Shown in pieces: positions 1 through 8,227 of a stretch of 64,000 bases of DNA; positions within the stretch are counted from its first letter, which is position 1, and the number at the start of each line of letters is the position of its first letter. The position numbers were made by a program, and so were the translations under genes. Origin of the DNA: Myceligenerans pegani (GTDB taxonomy: Bacteria > Actinomycetota > Actinomycetes > Actinomycetales > Cellulomonadaceae). The stretch spans positions 1 to 64,000 of the forward strand of contig NZ_JADBGR010000101.1 of assembly GCF_014892515.1 (NCBI RefSeq), given 5' to 3'. A model generated the notes under the pieces. That model saw only the letters and a list, made by a program, of their open reading frames with translations, searched no databases and was not told the origin of the DNA.

Positions 1-381
1 GGCCGCGAGCTCGGCCCGCACGCCGCGCATCGTCTCGCGGATGTCGGCGCGCAGCTCGTCGGCCCGGGACCGCACGGTCTCGGCCACCGAGGACTCGAGG
101 CGGACGATGTCGGACCAGCGGGCCTCCACCTCGGCCCGCCCGGCCGGGGTCAGCTCGTACGGCGCCTTCCGGCCGGCGGCCTCGTCCGCCGGGACACGGC
201 GGACGAGGCCCTCCTCCTCCAGCCGCGCGAGGCGCGGGTAGATCGTGCCCGCGCTCGGCTTGTACGTGCCGCCGAAGCGGTCCGCGAGCTCGGTCATGAG
301 CTCGTAGCCGTGCCGGGCGCCCTCGACGAGCAGCGCCAGGAGGTACAGGCGCAGCTCGCCGTGGGCGAAGACGGGGGGCAT
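1..381 (-). CDS. PadR-family transcriptional regulator (partial, cut by left edge)
   Basis: Reading the minus strand from the ATG at 381 gives an open frame that runs off the window, 127 residues visible. The N-terminal half has the PadR winged-helix pattern: GELRLYLLALL, ARHGYELM, GTIYPRLARLEEEGLV and the wing residues GRKAPYELTPAG. A helical tail follows, probably the dimerising C-terminal part. Its ATG overlaps the stop of the DUF4097 gene (TGATG), so the two are co-transcribed and translationally coupled. PadR proteins usually repress their own operon; the twin palindromes at 1350-1388 are the likely target. Family call is firm; effector unknown. Confidence 0.9.
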   Translation of the reverse strand, partial: MPPVFAHGELRLYLLALLVEGARHGYELMTELADRFGGTYKPSAGTIYPRLARLEEEGLVRRVPADEAAGRKAPYELTPAGRAEVEARWSDIVRLESSVAETVRSRADELRADIRETMRGVRAELAA

Positions 382-1280
382 CAGGCGATCCAGGAGACGC
401 CCGGCGCGGCGCCGGACGCCCCGGCACCGCGCACGCCGTGCACTCCGGGATGACCGGCCGGCCCCGGGCCGTCGTCGGACACGTGCTGGGACGTGCCGAG
501 GACGGTGACGTCCCCCGAGACCGTCGAGACGCGCAGGTGGGTGCGCTCTGGGCGGGCGGAGCGGACGACGGCACCGCCCCGTCCGCTGACCTGCATGCCG
601 CCGACCGTGACGCGCCCGCTGATCGCCGACGCGTGCACCTCGACGACGGCCTCGTCCGGGACGCGCACCAGCAGGTCGCCGGAGACCGAGTTCGTCTTGA
701 TCCAGTCGGGCTGGGTGGTCAGGTCCATGGTCACGTCGCCCGACACGGTGCTCGAGGTGAGATGCTCCACGGCGCCGCTCAGCACGACGTCGCCGGAGAC
801 GGTGGTACTGGTGATCGGACCCTCGTGATCGCGGACCGTCGCGTCTCCCGAGACGTTGGTCAGCGTCAGCGGCCCGCGGGTGCGCGACACGAGCAGGCTG
901 CCCGACGCCGTGGACACCTTGGCCTCGCCCTCGGTGCCGGACACCAGCGCCTCCGCGCGGACCGTGCCGATCTTCGTGTCGACGCGGGCCGGGACGGCGA
1001 TGTGGATGTCGGCGCGGGCGTTGCCGCCGAAGTCCGTCCACTTCCGAAGGAAGCCGGCCAGGCCGCCGGACGTGTTCGGCTCGTGCCCGACGACGAGGTG
1101 CCCGTCGCGGAACGTGACCTCCACGGGGCGGCCGTCGACGGAGTGCACCTCGACGCGGGTGACGGGATCCTCGTGCGCGACGACGTCCAGCCGGCCGTCC
1201 ACGAGATGTGCGTGCACCGTGGTGACCTCGTCGACCTCGATGGTCTGCGGACCGGTGACGGTCCAGTGCTGCTCGGTCAT
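381..1280 (-). CDS. DUF4097 family beta-strand repeat protein
   Basis: 299 residues. The protein consists of short repeats around the motif VSGDV (for example TTVSGDVVLSG, TVSGDVTMDL, VSGDLLVRVP, TVSGDVTVLG), the hallmark of DUF4097 adhesin-like beta-solenoid proteins of unknown function. No signal peptide or membrane helix is visible, so it is probably cytoplasmic. The ATG at 1280 was chosen because AGGAGG lies just upstream; the frame stays open further upstream but would run through the operator palindromes. It overlaps the PadR gene by a TGATG. DUF4097-PadR pairs are common in actinobacteria, with the PadR protein as local regulator. A second DUF4097 gene lies at 53930-54592. Confidence 0.88.
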   Translation of the reverse strand: MTEQHWTVTGPQTIEVDEVTTVHAHLVDGRLDVVAHEDPVTRVEVHSVDGRPVEVTFRDGHLVVGHEPNTSGGLAGFLRKWTDFGGNARADIHIAVPARVDTKIGTVRAEALVSGTEGEAKVSTASGSLLVSRTRGPLTLTNVSGDATVRDHEGPITSTTVSGDVVLSGAVEHLTSSTVSGDVTMDLTTQPDWIKTNSVSGDLLVRVPDEAVVEVHASAISGRVTVGGMQVSGRGGAVVRSARPERTHLRVSTVSGDVTVLGTSQHVSDDGPGPAGHPGVHGVRGAGASGAAPGVSWIA

Positions 1281-1349
1281 GCCTGCCTCCTGACGATTCC
1301 GGGACTCTCCGACGGTGTCGTGCGTCCCGGCCGCCGCCCGGCGGTGCGG

Positions 1350-1388
1350 AACGCGATATATCGCGTTGTCGCCACTCACGATATATCG
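1350..1388. promoter_or_regulatory. Twin palindromic operator, probable PadR sites
   Basis: Two palindromes share the core CGATATATCG. The first is a perfect 18-bp palindrome at 1350-1367 (AACGCGATATATCGCGTT); the second has the 10-bp core at 1379-1388. Their centres are 25 bp apart. They lie 70-108 bases upstream of the DUF4097-PadR operon and are AT-rich islands in very GC-rich DNA. Binding by the adjacent PadR protein is an inference from position and symmetry. Confidence 0.7.
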
Positions 1389-1464
1389 CGTTCGCGCGGC
1401 GGGCAAGGGCCCCGCCGTGGGATCATGGGGTCCACGTCAATCCGCCGTCCGTCAGGAGACACCT

Positions 1465-1542
1465 ATGAGCAAGCGTGGCCGCAAGCGCAAGGCGCGCGCG
1501 AAGAAGTCCGCCAACCACGGCAAGCGCCCCAACGGCGGCTGA
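1465..1542 (+). CDS. 50S ribosomal protein bL37 (25 aa)
   Basis: A 25-residue, extremely basic peptide that starts MSKRGRKRKARAKK and ends ANHGKRPNGG. The SKRGRK start and the NHGKRPN tail match the small actinobacterial large-subunit protein bL37, first recognised in mycobacterial ribosome structures. CAGGAG lies 9 bases before the ATG, and a strong hairpin at 1640-1666 ends the unit. Monocistronic. The gene is too short for many annotation pipelines, but sequence identity of this kind is hard to obtain by chance. Confidence 0.88.
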   Translation: MSKRGRKRKARAKKSANHGKRPNGG

Positions 1543-1639
1543 ACCGCCGAGTGGACGACTGACGCGGCGCGGGGCACGGGGCACGAGCGAAGCGCGTGCC
1601 GGAGCGCGGCCCGAGGAACGTCAGCGCGGGAACACGAGA

Positions 1640-1666
1640 GGGCCGGAACCCCACAGGTTCCGGCCC
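1640..1666. terminator. Bidirectional hairpin terminator
   Basis: An 11-bp perfect stem (GGGCCGGAACC / GGTTCCGGCCC) with a 5-base loop sits between bL37 (+) and the ferritin gene (-), which converge. A short T-containing tail follows on the plus strand. It probably ends transcription from both sides. Confidence 0.75.
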
Positions 1667-1706
1667 TTCGTCACGTCCACGCCCGGGTTCTCACCGGGCG
1701 CCCGGG

Positions 1707-2261
1707 TCAGAGCGCTCCGCCGGCCGCCTCCGGCGCGTCCGGCGACGCGCCGGCGTCGCCGATCGTCTCGCGCGCGACGAAGTTCTCCAGGTCGAACAGG
1801 TTGTCCTTGGCCCGCTGCGCGACGGTCAGCAGCGTGTTCGCACTGGCGACCTCCTCGACCTGCTCCTTGAGGAACCAGAGCAGGAACTGCTCGCCGAGCA
1901 TGTCCGCCTCGGCACGGGCGGCGCGGAAGATCGCCTCGATCTGCGCGGTGACCTGCTCCTCCTGGTCGAGGGCGAGCTGCAGCGGCTCGGTGACGTCCGT
2001 GAAGTCGTTGCGGACCGCGCCCGTCCCCGGGATCTCGACCGGCACGTCACGGTCGAGGTGGTACCGGACGATCATCATGGCGTGGTTCCGCTCCTCGACC
2101 GCCTGCCGGTAGAAGTGCGCGGCGAGCTGCGGCAGGTCGTGGCCGTCGAACCAGACGGCGATGGCGATGTACTGCTGGTGCGCGGAGAGCTCGTGGCCGA
2201 TCTGCTCGCCGAGCAGCCGCCAGAACTCGGAGTTCTGCGGGGCCTGGGTGGTGGAAGTCAT
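1707..2261 (-). CDS. Ferritin (iron storage, ferroxidase)
   Basis: 184 residues, normal ferritin length. The four-helix bundle and iron ligands are visible: [22 protein letters not shown] in helix [10 protein letters not shown] (Glu and His of the ferroxidase centre) in helix B, and [11 protein letters not shown] and [11 protein letters not shown] further on. It oxidises Fe(II) and stores it as a mineral core in the cytoplasm. The start at 2261 (MTSTTQAP) fits ferritins; the frame continues upstream without a plausible start. No good Shine-Dalgarno is seen. The gene is divergent from sigR and shares its 220-bp intergenic region, so oxidative-stress control is possible but not shown. Confidence 0.92.
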   Translation of the reverse strand: MTSTTQAPQNSEFWRLLGEQIGHELSAHQQYIAIAVWFDGHDLPQLAAHFYRQAVEERNHAMMIVRYHLDRDVPVEIPGTGAVRNDFTDVTEPLQLALDQEEQVTAQIEAIFRAARAEADMLGEQFLLWFLKEQVEEVASANTLLTVAQRAKDNLFDLENFVARETIGDAGASPDAPEAAGGAL

Positions 2262-2280
2262 GGTCCCAACGTATCCCGGC

Positions 2281-2307
2281 GGGAATGGAAGAGCCCGGGC
2301 AGCCGTT
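2281..2307 (+). promoter_or_regulatory. SigR-type promoter (autoregulatory) of sigR-rsrA
   Basis: GGGAAT at 2281-2286, an 18-base spacer, then GTT at 2305-2307. This equals the known consensus of Streptomyces SigR and mycobacterial SigH-type promoters (GGGAAT-N18-GTT). It lies upstream of sigR itself, so the sigma factor very likely drives its own operon after disulfide stress. Confidence 0.8.
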
Positions 2308-2481
2308 TCCGCAGTTGTGATCTCGTTCGCCACCGCCCCGGCCGCGCCTGCCACGGTGCCCGACGTCGTACCCGACGTCGTCGCCCCGCCCCGCCTCGCT
2401 CCCGGCTTCCTCGCCGCGCCCGAGCGACCGCGGCGCGCCGTCGTGCGGCTCGACGAGACCGACGCCACAGGAAAGGAACGC

Positions 2482-3153
2482 GTGACGCAACTAGGCTCGA
2501 CGTTGATGACGGACCACCCGCAGACAGCCACACCCGACGAGGCGTCGGACCGCACTCCCGACGGGGAGGACAATGCCGCGCGCGCGGCGCGGTTCGAACG
2601 TGACGCGCTCCAGTACCTCGACCAGCTCTACTCGGCCGCGCTGCGGATGACCCGCAACCCCGCCGACGCCGAGGATCTGGTGCAGGAGACGTTCGCCAAG
2701 GCGTTCGCGGCGTTCCACCAGTACCGGCCGGGCACGAACCTCAAGGCCTGGCTGTACCGCATCCTGACGAACACGTTCATCAACAGCTACCGCAAGAAGC
2801 AGCGGCAGCCGCAGCAGTCGCAGGCGGAGGAGATCGAGGACTGGCAGATCGCGCGTGCGGCGTCGCACACCTCGCAGGGGCTGCGCTCCGCGGAGGTCGA
2901 GGCGCTGGACCGGCTGCCGGACAGCGACGTGAAGCGCGCCCTCGCGGAGCTCCCGGAGGACCGGCGCATGGTCGTGTACTACGCGGACGTCGAGGGCTTC
3001 CCCTACAAGGAGATCGCGGAGATCATGGGAACACCGATCGGAACCGTGATGTCGCGGTTGCACCGTGGTCGCCGACAGCTCCGTGAGCTCCTCGCCGACT
3101 ACGCGGCGGAACGTGGACTCGTGAAGACAGAGGTACCCGGAGGCGCGAAGTGA
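2482..3153 (+). CDS. sigR: RNA polymerase sigma factor SigR/SigH family (ECF)
   Basis: 223 residues from the GTG at 2482, chosen because GGAAAGG lies 6-7 bases upstream; an internal ATG at 2506 has a poor ribosome site. Region 2 shows [22 protein letters not shown] and [18 protein letters not shown]; region 4 shows [28 protein letters not shown] followed by [19 protein letters not shown]. This is the SigR group, which directs thioredoxin and thiol-homeostasis genes when its redox-sensitive anti-sigma factor is oxidised. The stop overlaps rsrA (TGATG). The frame is also open upstream to a GTG at 2317, right after the SigR promoter (see findings). Identification is firm. Confidence 0.93.
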   Translation: MTQLGSTLMTDHPQTATPDEASDRTPDGEDNAARAARFERDALQYLDQLYSAALRMTRNPADAEDLVQETFAKAFAAFHQYRPGTNLKAWLYRILTNTFINSYRKKQRQPQQSQAEEIEDWQIARAASHTSQGLRSAEVEALDRLPDSDVKRALAELPEDRRMVVYYADVEGFPYKEIAEIMGTPIGTVMSRLHRGRRQLRELLADYAAERGLVKTEVPGGAK

Positions 3154-3440
3154 TGGACCAAGAGCGGGGCGACCAACCGGTCGTGGAACCGATCCCGCAC
3201 GACACTCCGGGTTCCGAGTGCGAGCACGCGCTGCAGCACCTGTACGAATACCTCGACTCCGAGATGACGCCCGAGGACGAGCAGCGGATGCGCGCCCACG
3301 TCGCGCACTGCTCGCCGTGCCTGGCGGAGCTGAGCGTCGAGGACCTGGTCAAGCAGCTCGTGAGGCGCTCCTGCGCCGAGCGCGCGCCCGAGACGCTCCG
3401 GCTGAGGATCCACGAGCAGCTCCGGATCGAGGCGCGCTGA
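3153..3440 (+). CDS. rsrA: Redox-sensing zinc anti-sigma factor RsrA
   Basis: 95 residues. It carries the zinc anti-sigma signature HxxxCxxC (H49, C53, C56) plus C23 upstream and C74 downstream, which match the positions of reactive cysteines in Streptomyces RsrA. In the reduced, zinc-bound form this family binds SigR; a disulfide between cysteines releases it. The ATG at 3153 overlaps the sigR stop; a GTG directly before it could also start. CGGAGG lies about 8 bases upstream. Stoichiometric co-expression with sigR is expected from the overlap. Confidence 0.9.
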   Translation: MDQERGDQPVVEPIPHDTPGSECEHALQHLYEYLDSEMTPEDEQRMRAHVAHCSPCLAELSVEDLVKQLVRRSCAERAPETLRLRIHEQLRIEAR

Positions 3441-3540
3441 CGCCACCCGCCGGCGGCGCGCCCGGCGCGGCAGCGTGCGCGGACACGCCGCCGGCGGTCC
3501 CGCATGGACGGAACGGCCGACCTTTGACAGGGTGGACCGC

Positions 3541-4023
3541 ATGGTGCTGCGACACATCGCCCGACCCCTCCTGGCCTCCTGGTTCGTCGCATCCGGCGTC
3601 CAGGCCGCGCGGAAGCCCGCCGAGCACGTCCAGGCGGCGAAACGAGGCTCCGGCCTCGTCACGAAGGCGCTCGGCGCCGAACCGCTGAGCGAGAAGCAGG
3701 TCACGACCGTGATCCGCGCGCACGGCATCGCGCTCGCGGCCGCGGGCGGACTCCTGGCACTCGGCAAGGCTCCGCGCACGGCGGCCGTGACGCTCGCCCT
3801 CCTGACGGTGCCGCTCGCCGTCGTCAACCAGCCGTTCGGCTCGTCCGACGGCGACCGTGAGGCGCGCGCCCAGCGTTTCGTGGGCAATCTCGGCGCCATC
3901 GGCGCGGCCCTCATCGCGGGCGCCGACACGGAGGGGCGCCCGAGCATCGGCTGGCGGGTACAGCAGGCGCGGGCCGCCCGCGCCGCTGCCCGTGCGGCGA
4001 AGGCGAGCGCCAAGGAGAGCTGA
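3541..4023 (+). CDS. DoxX family membrane protein
   Basis: 160 residues beginning MVLRHIARPLLASWFVASGV. It has the DoxX pattern: an N-terminal membrane segment, an amphipathic stretch with RKPAEHVQAAKRGSG, then hydrophobic helices (HGIALAAAGGLLALG, AAVTLALLTVPLAVV) and a late AQRFVGNLGAIGAALI helix. DoxX proteins are small integral membrane proteins linked to redox or thiol stress, for example with SodA and SseA in mycobacteria. Its place 100 bases downstream of rsrA fits such a role but may be chance. The start is the first one that leaves a DoxX-like N-terminus; the frame is open further upstream. Confidence 0.8.
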   Translation: MVLRHIARPLLASWFVASGVQAARKPAEHVQAAKRGSGLVTKALGAEPLSEKQVTTVIRAHGIALAAAGGLLALGKAPRTAAVTLALLTVPLAVVNQPFGSSDGDREARAQRFVGNLGAIGAALIAGADTEGRPSIGWRVQQARAARAAARAAKASAKES

Positions 4024-4033
4024 CTCCGCCTTC

Positions 4034-4051
4034 CTGAGCCGCCGGGCTCAG
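4034..4051 (+). terminator. Hairpin after the DoxX gene
   Basis: A 7-bp stem CTGAGCC / GGCTCAG with a 4-base loop starts 10 bases after the DoxX stop. No T-run follows. It is a plausible but modest terminator. The remaining 160 bases up to the rsgA stop are GC-rich without an evident gene. Confidence 0.45.
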
Positions 4052-4194
4052 CCCTGCGGGCGCCAGGCATTGCCGCCGCCGGGCTCCGTCGACGCGACGC
4101 CTCGTTCCTCGGCGCCGGCCGCCGTCGCTACCGGTTTCCGGCGGCGGCGGGTTCGCGTCCTCGGTCTTCGCAACCATTCCGGCGGCCAGGGACC

Positions 4195-4220
4195 GGTTGC
4201 GATCGCGCGATCGCTCAACC
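4195..4220. terminator. Palindrome spanning the rsgA stop codon
   Basis: The stretch GGTTG-CGATCGCGCGATCG-CTCAACC is almost perfectly self-complementary (one unpaired base) and includes the rsgA stop codon at 4215-4217. It could act as a terminator for the aroA-rsgA operon; the CGATCG core is also a restriction or methylation-type palindrome. Confidence 0.5.
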
Positions 4221-5432
4221 CTCTCTGGGTGTCGTTCCCGTGCGGCTGGCCAGGAGGCGGCGGAACGAGGCGAGCCGGAGCGCGCGGCTCGCGCGGGTGT
4301 CGTCGTCGGGGGCGGCCCCGACCCACTCGTCGAGCGCGCAGTCCGGCGCGTCCGCCTGATGGGTGCAGCCACGCGGACACTCGGCCGCGGCCTCGTCGAG
4401 GTCCTCGAAGGCGTGCAGCAGGTGCGCGACCTCGACGTGCGCCAGCCCGAAGGACCGCACGCCCGGCGTGTCGATCACCCAGCCGTCGTGACCGGTCTCC
4501 GGCCCGGCGTCCTCCGGCCCGGCCGGCAGCGCCAGGGCGACCGCCGACGTCGACGTGTGCCGGCCGCGTCCCGTGACGTCGTTGACGTCTCCCGTGGCAC
4601 GGCCCGCGGTCGGGACCAGGGCGTTGATCAGCGTGGACTTGCCTACACCCGAGTGGCCCACCAGCACGGACGTCCGTCCCCGGAGCAGGCCACGCACCTC
4701 CTCGACCGACGCCGGGTCCAGGGTGAGAGCCTCGCCGCCGGTCCTGGCTGCGCGGGCCGAGGCGGCGTCGGTCCCGGCGGAAGCGCTGTCGCCCGCTCGG
4801 GTGTCGCCGGATTCGGGAGTGGGCGCCGCCCGCGTCACCACGACCTCGACGCCCAGCGGTTCGTACAGGGCGCGTAGCTCGTCCGGCGAGGCCAGGTCCG
4901 CCTTGGTGAGGCAGAGCAGCACGTCCATCCCGGCGTCGTAGGCGGCGACCACGCAGCGGTCGATCATCCCGGTGCGGGGCGGTGGGTCGGCCAGCGCGGT
5001 CACGACCACGAGCCGGTCGGCGTTCGCGACGACGATCCGTTCGTACGGGTCGTCGTCGTCCGCGGTGCGGCGCAGCACGGAGCTCCGCTCGGCGATCCGC
5101 ACGATGCGCGCCAGCGTCCCCTCCTCGCCGGTGACGTCGCCGACGACGTCGACCCGGTCCCCCACGACCACCCGTGTCCGGACGAGCTCGCGGGCCTTCA
5201 TGGCGAGCACCACGGTCCCCGACGACGACGGGACACCGCCGGGGCCGCCACGGCCGCCGTCGGGCTCCCCGGCATCGGGCACGAGCAACGTGTACCGGCC
5301 GCGGTCGACCCCCGTGACCATGGCGGTCACGGCGTCCTCGTGGCTCGGCCGGCGCTTGGTACGGGGCCGCGAGCCTCGCTTCGACGGCCGGGACCGGAAG
5401 TCCGACTCGTCGCGCGCACCCCGCCTCCCCAT
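4215..5432 (-). CDS. rsgA: Ribosome small-subunit-dependent GTPase RsgA
   Basis: 405 residues. The circularly permuted GTPase order is visible: CLTKAD (G4) comes before the P-loop GHSGVGKST, then DTPGVRSFGL (G3), and a C-terminal zinc site CPRGCTHQADAPDC (CxxxCxHx6C). An OB-fold region precedes the GTPase domain. RsgA binds the 30S subunit and helps late 16S maturation. The linker between G4 and the P-loop carries a low-complexity insert (EVVVTRAAPTPESGD and following). The ATG at 5432 has GGGGAGG upstream and lies 16 bases after the aroA stop, so aroA-rsgA form one operon, a common actinobacterial pair. Confidence 0.93.
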   Translation of the reverse strand: MGRRGARDESDFRSRPSKRGSRPRTKRRPSHEDAVTAMVTGVDRGRYTLLVPDAGEPDGGRGGPGGVPSSSGTVVLAMKARELVRTRVVVGDRVDVVGDVTGEEGTLARIVRIAERSSVLRRTADDDDPYERIVVANADRLVVVTALADPPPRTGMIDRCVVAAYDAGMDVLLCLTKADLASPDELRALYEPLGVEVVVTRAAPTPESGDTRAGDSASAGTDAASARAARTGGEALTLDPASVEEVRGLLRGRTSVLVGHSGVGKSTLINALVPTAGRATGDVNDVTGRGRHTSTSAVALALPAGPEDAGPETGHDGWVIDTPGVRSFGLAHVEVAHLLHAFEDLDEAAAECPRGCTHQADAPDCALDEWVGAAPDDDTRASRALRLASFRRLLASRTGTTPREG

Positions 5433-5448
5433 CAGCGCCGGCCTCCCC

Positions 5449-6756
5449 TCACGCGCCCGCTCCGAGCATGCCCCGCCACAGGGCCGGGAACTCCGGCATC
5501 GTCTTGCCGGTCGTGGCGATGTCCTCCACCTCGACACCGGGCACGCGCAGGCCGATCAACGCGCCCGACGTCGCCATCCGGTGGTCCTCGTAGGTGTGGA
5601 ACGTCCCGGCGTGGAGCGGACGCGGCGTGATCACCAGGCCGTCACGCGTCTCCTCCGCCTGCCCGCCCAGCCGCGTGATCTCCCGGGCCAGCGCCGCGAG
5701 ACGGTCCGTCTCGTGCCCGCGCAGGTGCGCGATGCCGCGCAGCCGCGTCGGAGAATCCGCCAGTGCCGCCAGCACGGCGAACGTCGGCGCGAGCTCGCCG
5801 GCGGCATGCAGGTCGAGGTCGACGCCGCGCACCTCGCCGGTGCCGGTCACGGACAGGACGTCGCCCGAGATCGTCGCACGGCCGCCCATGCGGGTCAGGA
5901 GATCGGGCAGGAGAGCGCCGGGCTGCGTGGTCTCGGCCGGCCAGCCCGGGATGCGCACCGTGCCGCCGGCGACGAGCGCCGCGGCGAGGAACGGGGCGGC
6001 ATTGGACAGGTCGGGCTCGACGCGCACGTCGCGGGCGGCGATCGGCCCGGGCTCGACACGCCACAGCCCGTCCCGGCCGTCGTCGACGGTGACGCCGACG
6101 TCGCGCAGGGTGGCGACCGTCATCTCGATGTGCGGCAGGCTCGGCAGCGTGGTGCCCACGTGCCGGAGGGTCAGGCCCTGCTCGTAGCGCGGCGCGGCCA
6201 GCAGGAGCCCGGACACGAACTGCGACGACGCCGACGCGTCCACGTCCACGGACCCCCCGCGGACGGAACCGGTGCCGGAGACCGTGAACGGGAGATGCTC
6301 CGGCAGTCCACCGCCGGGACCGGACACAGAGACGCCCAGCGCGTGCAGAGCGGCGAGAACGGGCCCCATGGGCCGGACGCGCGCCGCGGGATCGCCGTCG
6401 AACCGGACGGGGCCGGCGGCGAGCGCGGCCACGGAAGGCAGGAAGCGCATCACGGTGCCCGCGAGACCGCAATCGATGTCGGCGCCGGTGACGGGAGCCG
6501 TGGCGGGCACGACGTGCAGCGTGCTGGGGGCGTCGCCCTCGGTGACGTCCGCCCCGAGGGCGCGCAGGCCCGCGATCATGAGGTCGGCGTCGCGGCTGCG
6601 CAGCGCGCCGCGGAGCGTGCCCGGGCCGTCGGCGAGCGCGGCGAGGACCAGCAGCCGATTGGTCAGTGACTTGCTGCCCGGCACCTCGACCGTCGAGTCG
6701 AGAGGTCCGACGGCGGTCGGTGCGGCCCAAGTCGGTGCGGTGGGGGCATTGGTCAT
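5449..6756 (-). CDS. aroA: 3-phosphoshikimate 1-carboxyvinyltransferase (EPSP synthase)
   Basis: 435 residues, normal length. It transfers enolpyruvate from PEP to shikimate-3-phosphate, the sixth step of the shikimate pathway. Visible signatures are VPGSKSLTNRLLVLAAL near the N-terminus, LAGTVMRFLPSVAAL, and the late HLRGHETDRLAAL and TYEDHRMATSGAL. The ATG at 6756 is the natural start. It is the first gene of the aroA-rsgA operon and is divergent from hisN across a 114-bp gap that must hold both promoters. Confidence 0.95.
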   Translation of the reverse strand: MTNAPTAPTWAAPTAVGPLDSTVEVPGSKSLTNRLLVLAALADGPGTLRGALRSRDADLMIAGLRALGADVTEGDAPSTLHVVPATAPVTGADIDCGLAGTVMRFLPSVAALAAGPVRFDGDPAARVRPMGPVLAALHALGVSVSGPGGGLPEHLPFTVSGTGSVRGGSVDVDASASSQFVSGLLLAAPRYEQGLTLRHVGTTLPSLPHIEMTVATLRDVGVTVDDGRDGLWRVEPGPIAARDVRVEPDLSNAAPFLAAALVAGGTVRIPGWPAETTQPGALLPDLLTRMGGRATISGDVLSVTGTGEVRGVDLDLHAAGELAPTFAVLAALADSPTRLRGIAHLRGHETDRLAALAREITRLGGQAEETRDGLVITPRPLHAGTFHTYEDHRMATSGALIGLRVPGVEVEDIATTGKTMPEFPALWRGMLGAGA

Positions 6757-6870
6757 GCCCCGAGGTTATCGGAGCCGGTCAGCCCGGGCCCGGTCGTCTC
6801 GCCCGTCCCGATCCGCGCGCGTCCCCGCGTGGAATGCGTATTTACCGCTACGGTGGCGGGCGTGGCCGCC

Positions 6871-7656
6871 GTGACCAAGACCAGCTATGACGATGACCTG
6901 CGCCTTGCCCATGTCATCGCCGACCAGGTGGATGCGCACACCATGTCGCGCTTCCGTTCTCTCGACCTGCACGTCGAGACCAAACCGGACAACACCCCGG
7001 TCTCCGATGCCGATCGAGCTGCCGAGGAGATGATCCGCGCCTCGCTCCAACGAGCCCGCACCCGCGACGCGATCGTCGGTGAGGAGTACGGGTCGGCCGG
7101 CAGCGGCGCGCGCCGCTGGATCGTCGATCCGATCGACGGCACCAAGAACTTCGTGCGCGGCGTGCCGGTGTGGGCGACGCTCATCGCACTGGCGGACGGC
7201 GAGGACGTCGTCGTCGGCCTGGTGAGTGCGCCGGCCCTGGGTCGACGCTGGTGGGCCGCACGCGGATCGGGTGCCTGGACCGGCAAGGGCCTGCACTCCG
7301 CGACCCGGATGAAGGTCTCGGGAGTGCGCGAGCTGCGCGACGCGTCGCTCAGCTTCGCGTCGCTCAGCGGCTGGGAGGCGCGCGGAAAGCTGGACGCGTT
7401 CCTCGACCTGACGCGCCGGTGCTACCGCACCCGCGGCTACGGGGACTTCTGGTCGTACATGCTGGTGGCGGAAGGAGCCGTGGACATCGCGCCCGAGCCC
7501 GAACTCGAGGTGTACGACATGGCAGCCCTCGTCCCGATCGTCGAGGAGGCCGGCGGACGGTTCACCTCCCTCGACGGGCGCCACGGCCCGTGGGGACACA
7601 ACGGACTGGCCACGAACGGCCTGCTGCACGACGAGGTGCTCGGCCTGCTCGGCTGA
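6871..7656 (+). CDS. hisN: Histidinol-phosphatase, inositol monophosphatase family
   Basis: 261 residues from the GTG at 6871, which gives the family-typical start TKTSYDDDLRLAH; GTGs at 6853 and 6862 and an ATG at 6829 are alternatives. Metal-binding motifs of the Mg-dependent IMPase fold are present: GEEYG, DPIDGTKNFVRG and VYDMAALVPIVEEAGG. Actinobacterial proteins of this sort are usually HisN, which dephosphorylates histidinol phosphate in histidine synthesis. The position next to aroA is widespread in actinobacteria. No other his gene is in the window, so inositol monophosphatase activity cannot be excluded. Confidence 0.85.
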   Translation: MTKTSYDDDLRLAHVIADQVDAHTMSRFRSLDLHVETKPDNTPVSDADRAAEEMIRASLQRARTRDAIVGEEYGSAGSGARRWIVDPIDGTKNFVRGVPVWATLIALADGEDVVVGLVSAPALGRRWWAARGSGAWTGKGLHSATRMKVSGVRELRDASLSFASLSGWEARGKLDAFLDLTRRCYRTRGYGDFWSYMLVAEGAVDIAPEPELEVYDMAALVPIVEEAGGRFTSLDGRHGPWGHNGLATNGLLHDEVLGLLG

Positions 7657-7723
7657 TCCCGGACCCGAGCTGCTCGGACCCTCCCGGACCGCCGTGCGGG
7701 CACCCAGCGGGCACACTCTTCTC

Positions 7724-8227
7724 ATGCGCATCTACGTGCCCGCCACCCTCGACGAGCTCGACACCGTCGACGTGGGCCGCACCTCAGCCCGCTGGTCGCT
7801 CACCCCACGCCCTGTGCACGGCGTGACGAGAGCGCTGATCGCCGAGCTGCCCGACGAGGACACCGAAGGCGTGGAGTACGCCGCGTTCCTCGACGCCGCC
7901 GCGGCCTCGCTCGCACTGCTCGCCGCACGGCCCGGCACGCCGCCGCTGCGCGCCGTCGTCACCGTCGAGGTGCCCGACCACGCCCTGGAACCGGTCGGCA
8001 CCGGCGCGGACACCACCTCGTCCGAGCTCCGCCTGACCGAACCGGTGCCCGACGTGCCGATCGTGTGCGTCCACGCCGACGAGCCGGACGCCGCCCCGGA
8101 CGTGACCGCGGTGCGCTCCGCCGCCGAGGCCGACGACGACGCGGCGCTCGCGGACACGGTCCAGCGCGCCACCGACCGCGACCTGCTCTGGTACGACTGG
8201 TCCGAGGTGGGCGCGATTCCTCGCTGA
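7724..8227 (+). CDS. DUF6912 family protein
   Basis: 167 residues starting MRIYVPATLDELD. The short beta-strand N-terminus MRIYVPAT, the acidic middle and the ending RDLLWYDWSEVGAIPR fit the uncharacterised actinobacterial DUF6912 family. No signal peptide or membrane segment. The ATG at 7724 has no clear Shine-Dalgarno, so it may be leaderless. In related genomes this family sits near the ATPase/SAF/LysM group that follows here on the other strand. Function unknown. Confidence 0.75.
   Translation: MRIYVPATLDELDTVDVGRTSARWSLTPRPVHGVTRALIAELPDEDTEGVEYAAFLDAAAASLALLAARPGTPPLRAVVTVEVPDHALEPVGTGADTTSSELRLTEPVPDVPIVCVHADEPDAAPDVTAVRSAAEADDDAALADTVQRATDRDLLWYDWSEVGAIPR

Noticed and set aside
438-1562. 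Open frame of 374 codons on the plus strand over the DUF4097 gene
   Set aside because: Shadow of the minus-strand gene; no ribosome site and no motif.
3524-3529. TTGACA as -35 box before the DoxX gene
   Set aside because: Only 11 bases lie between it and the ATG, so no promoter with a -10 box fits.
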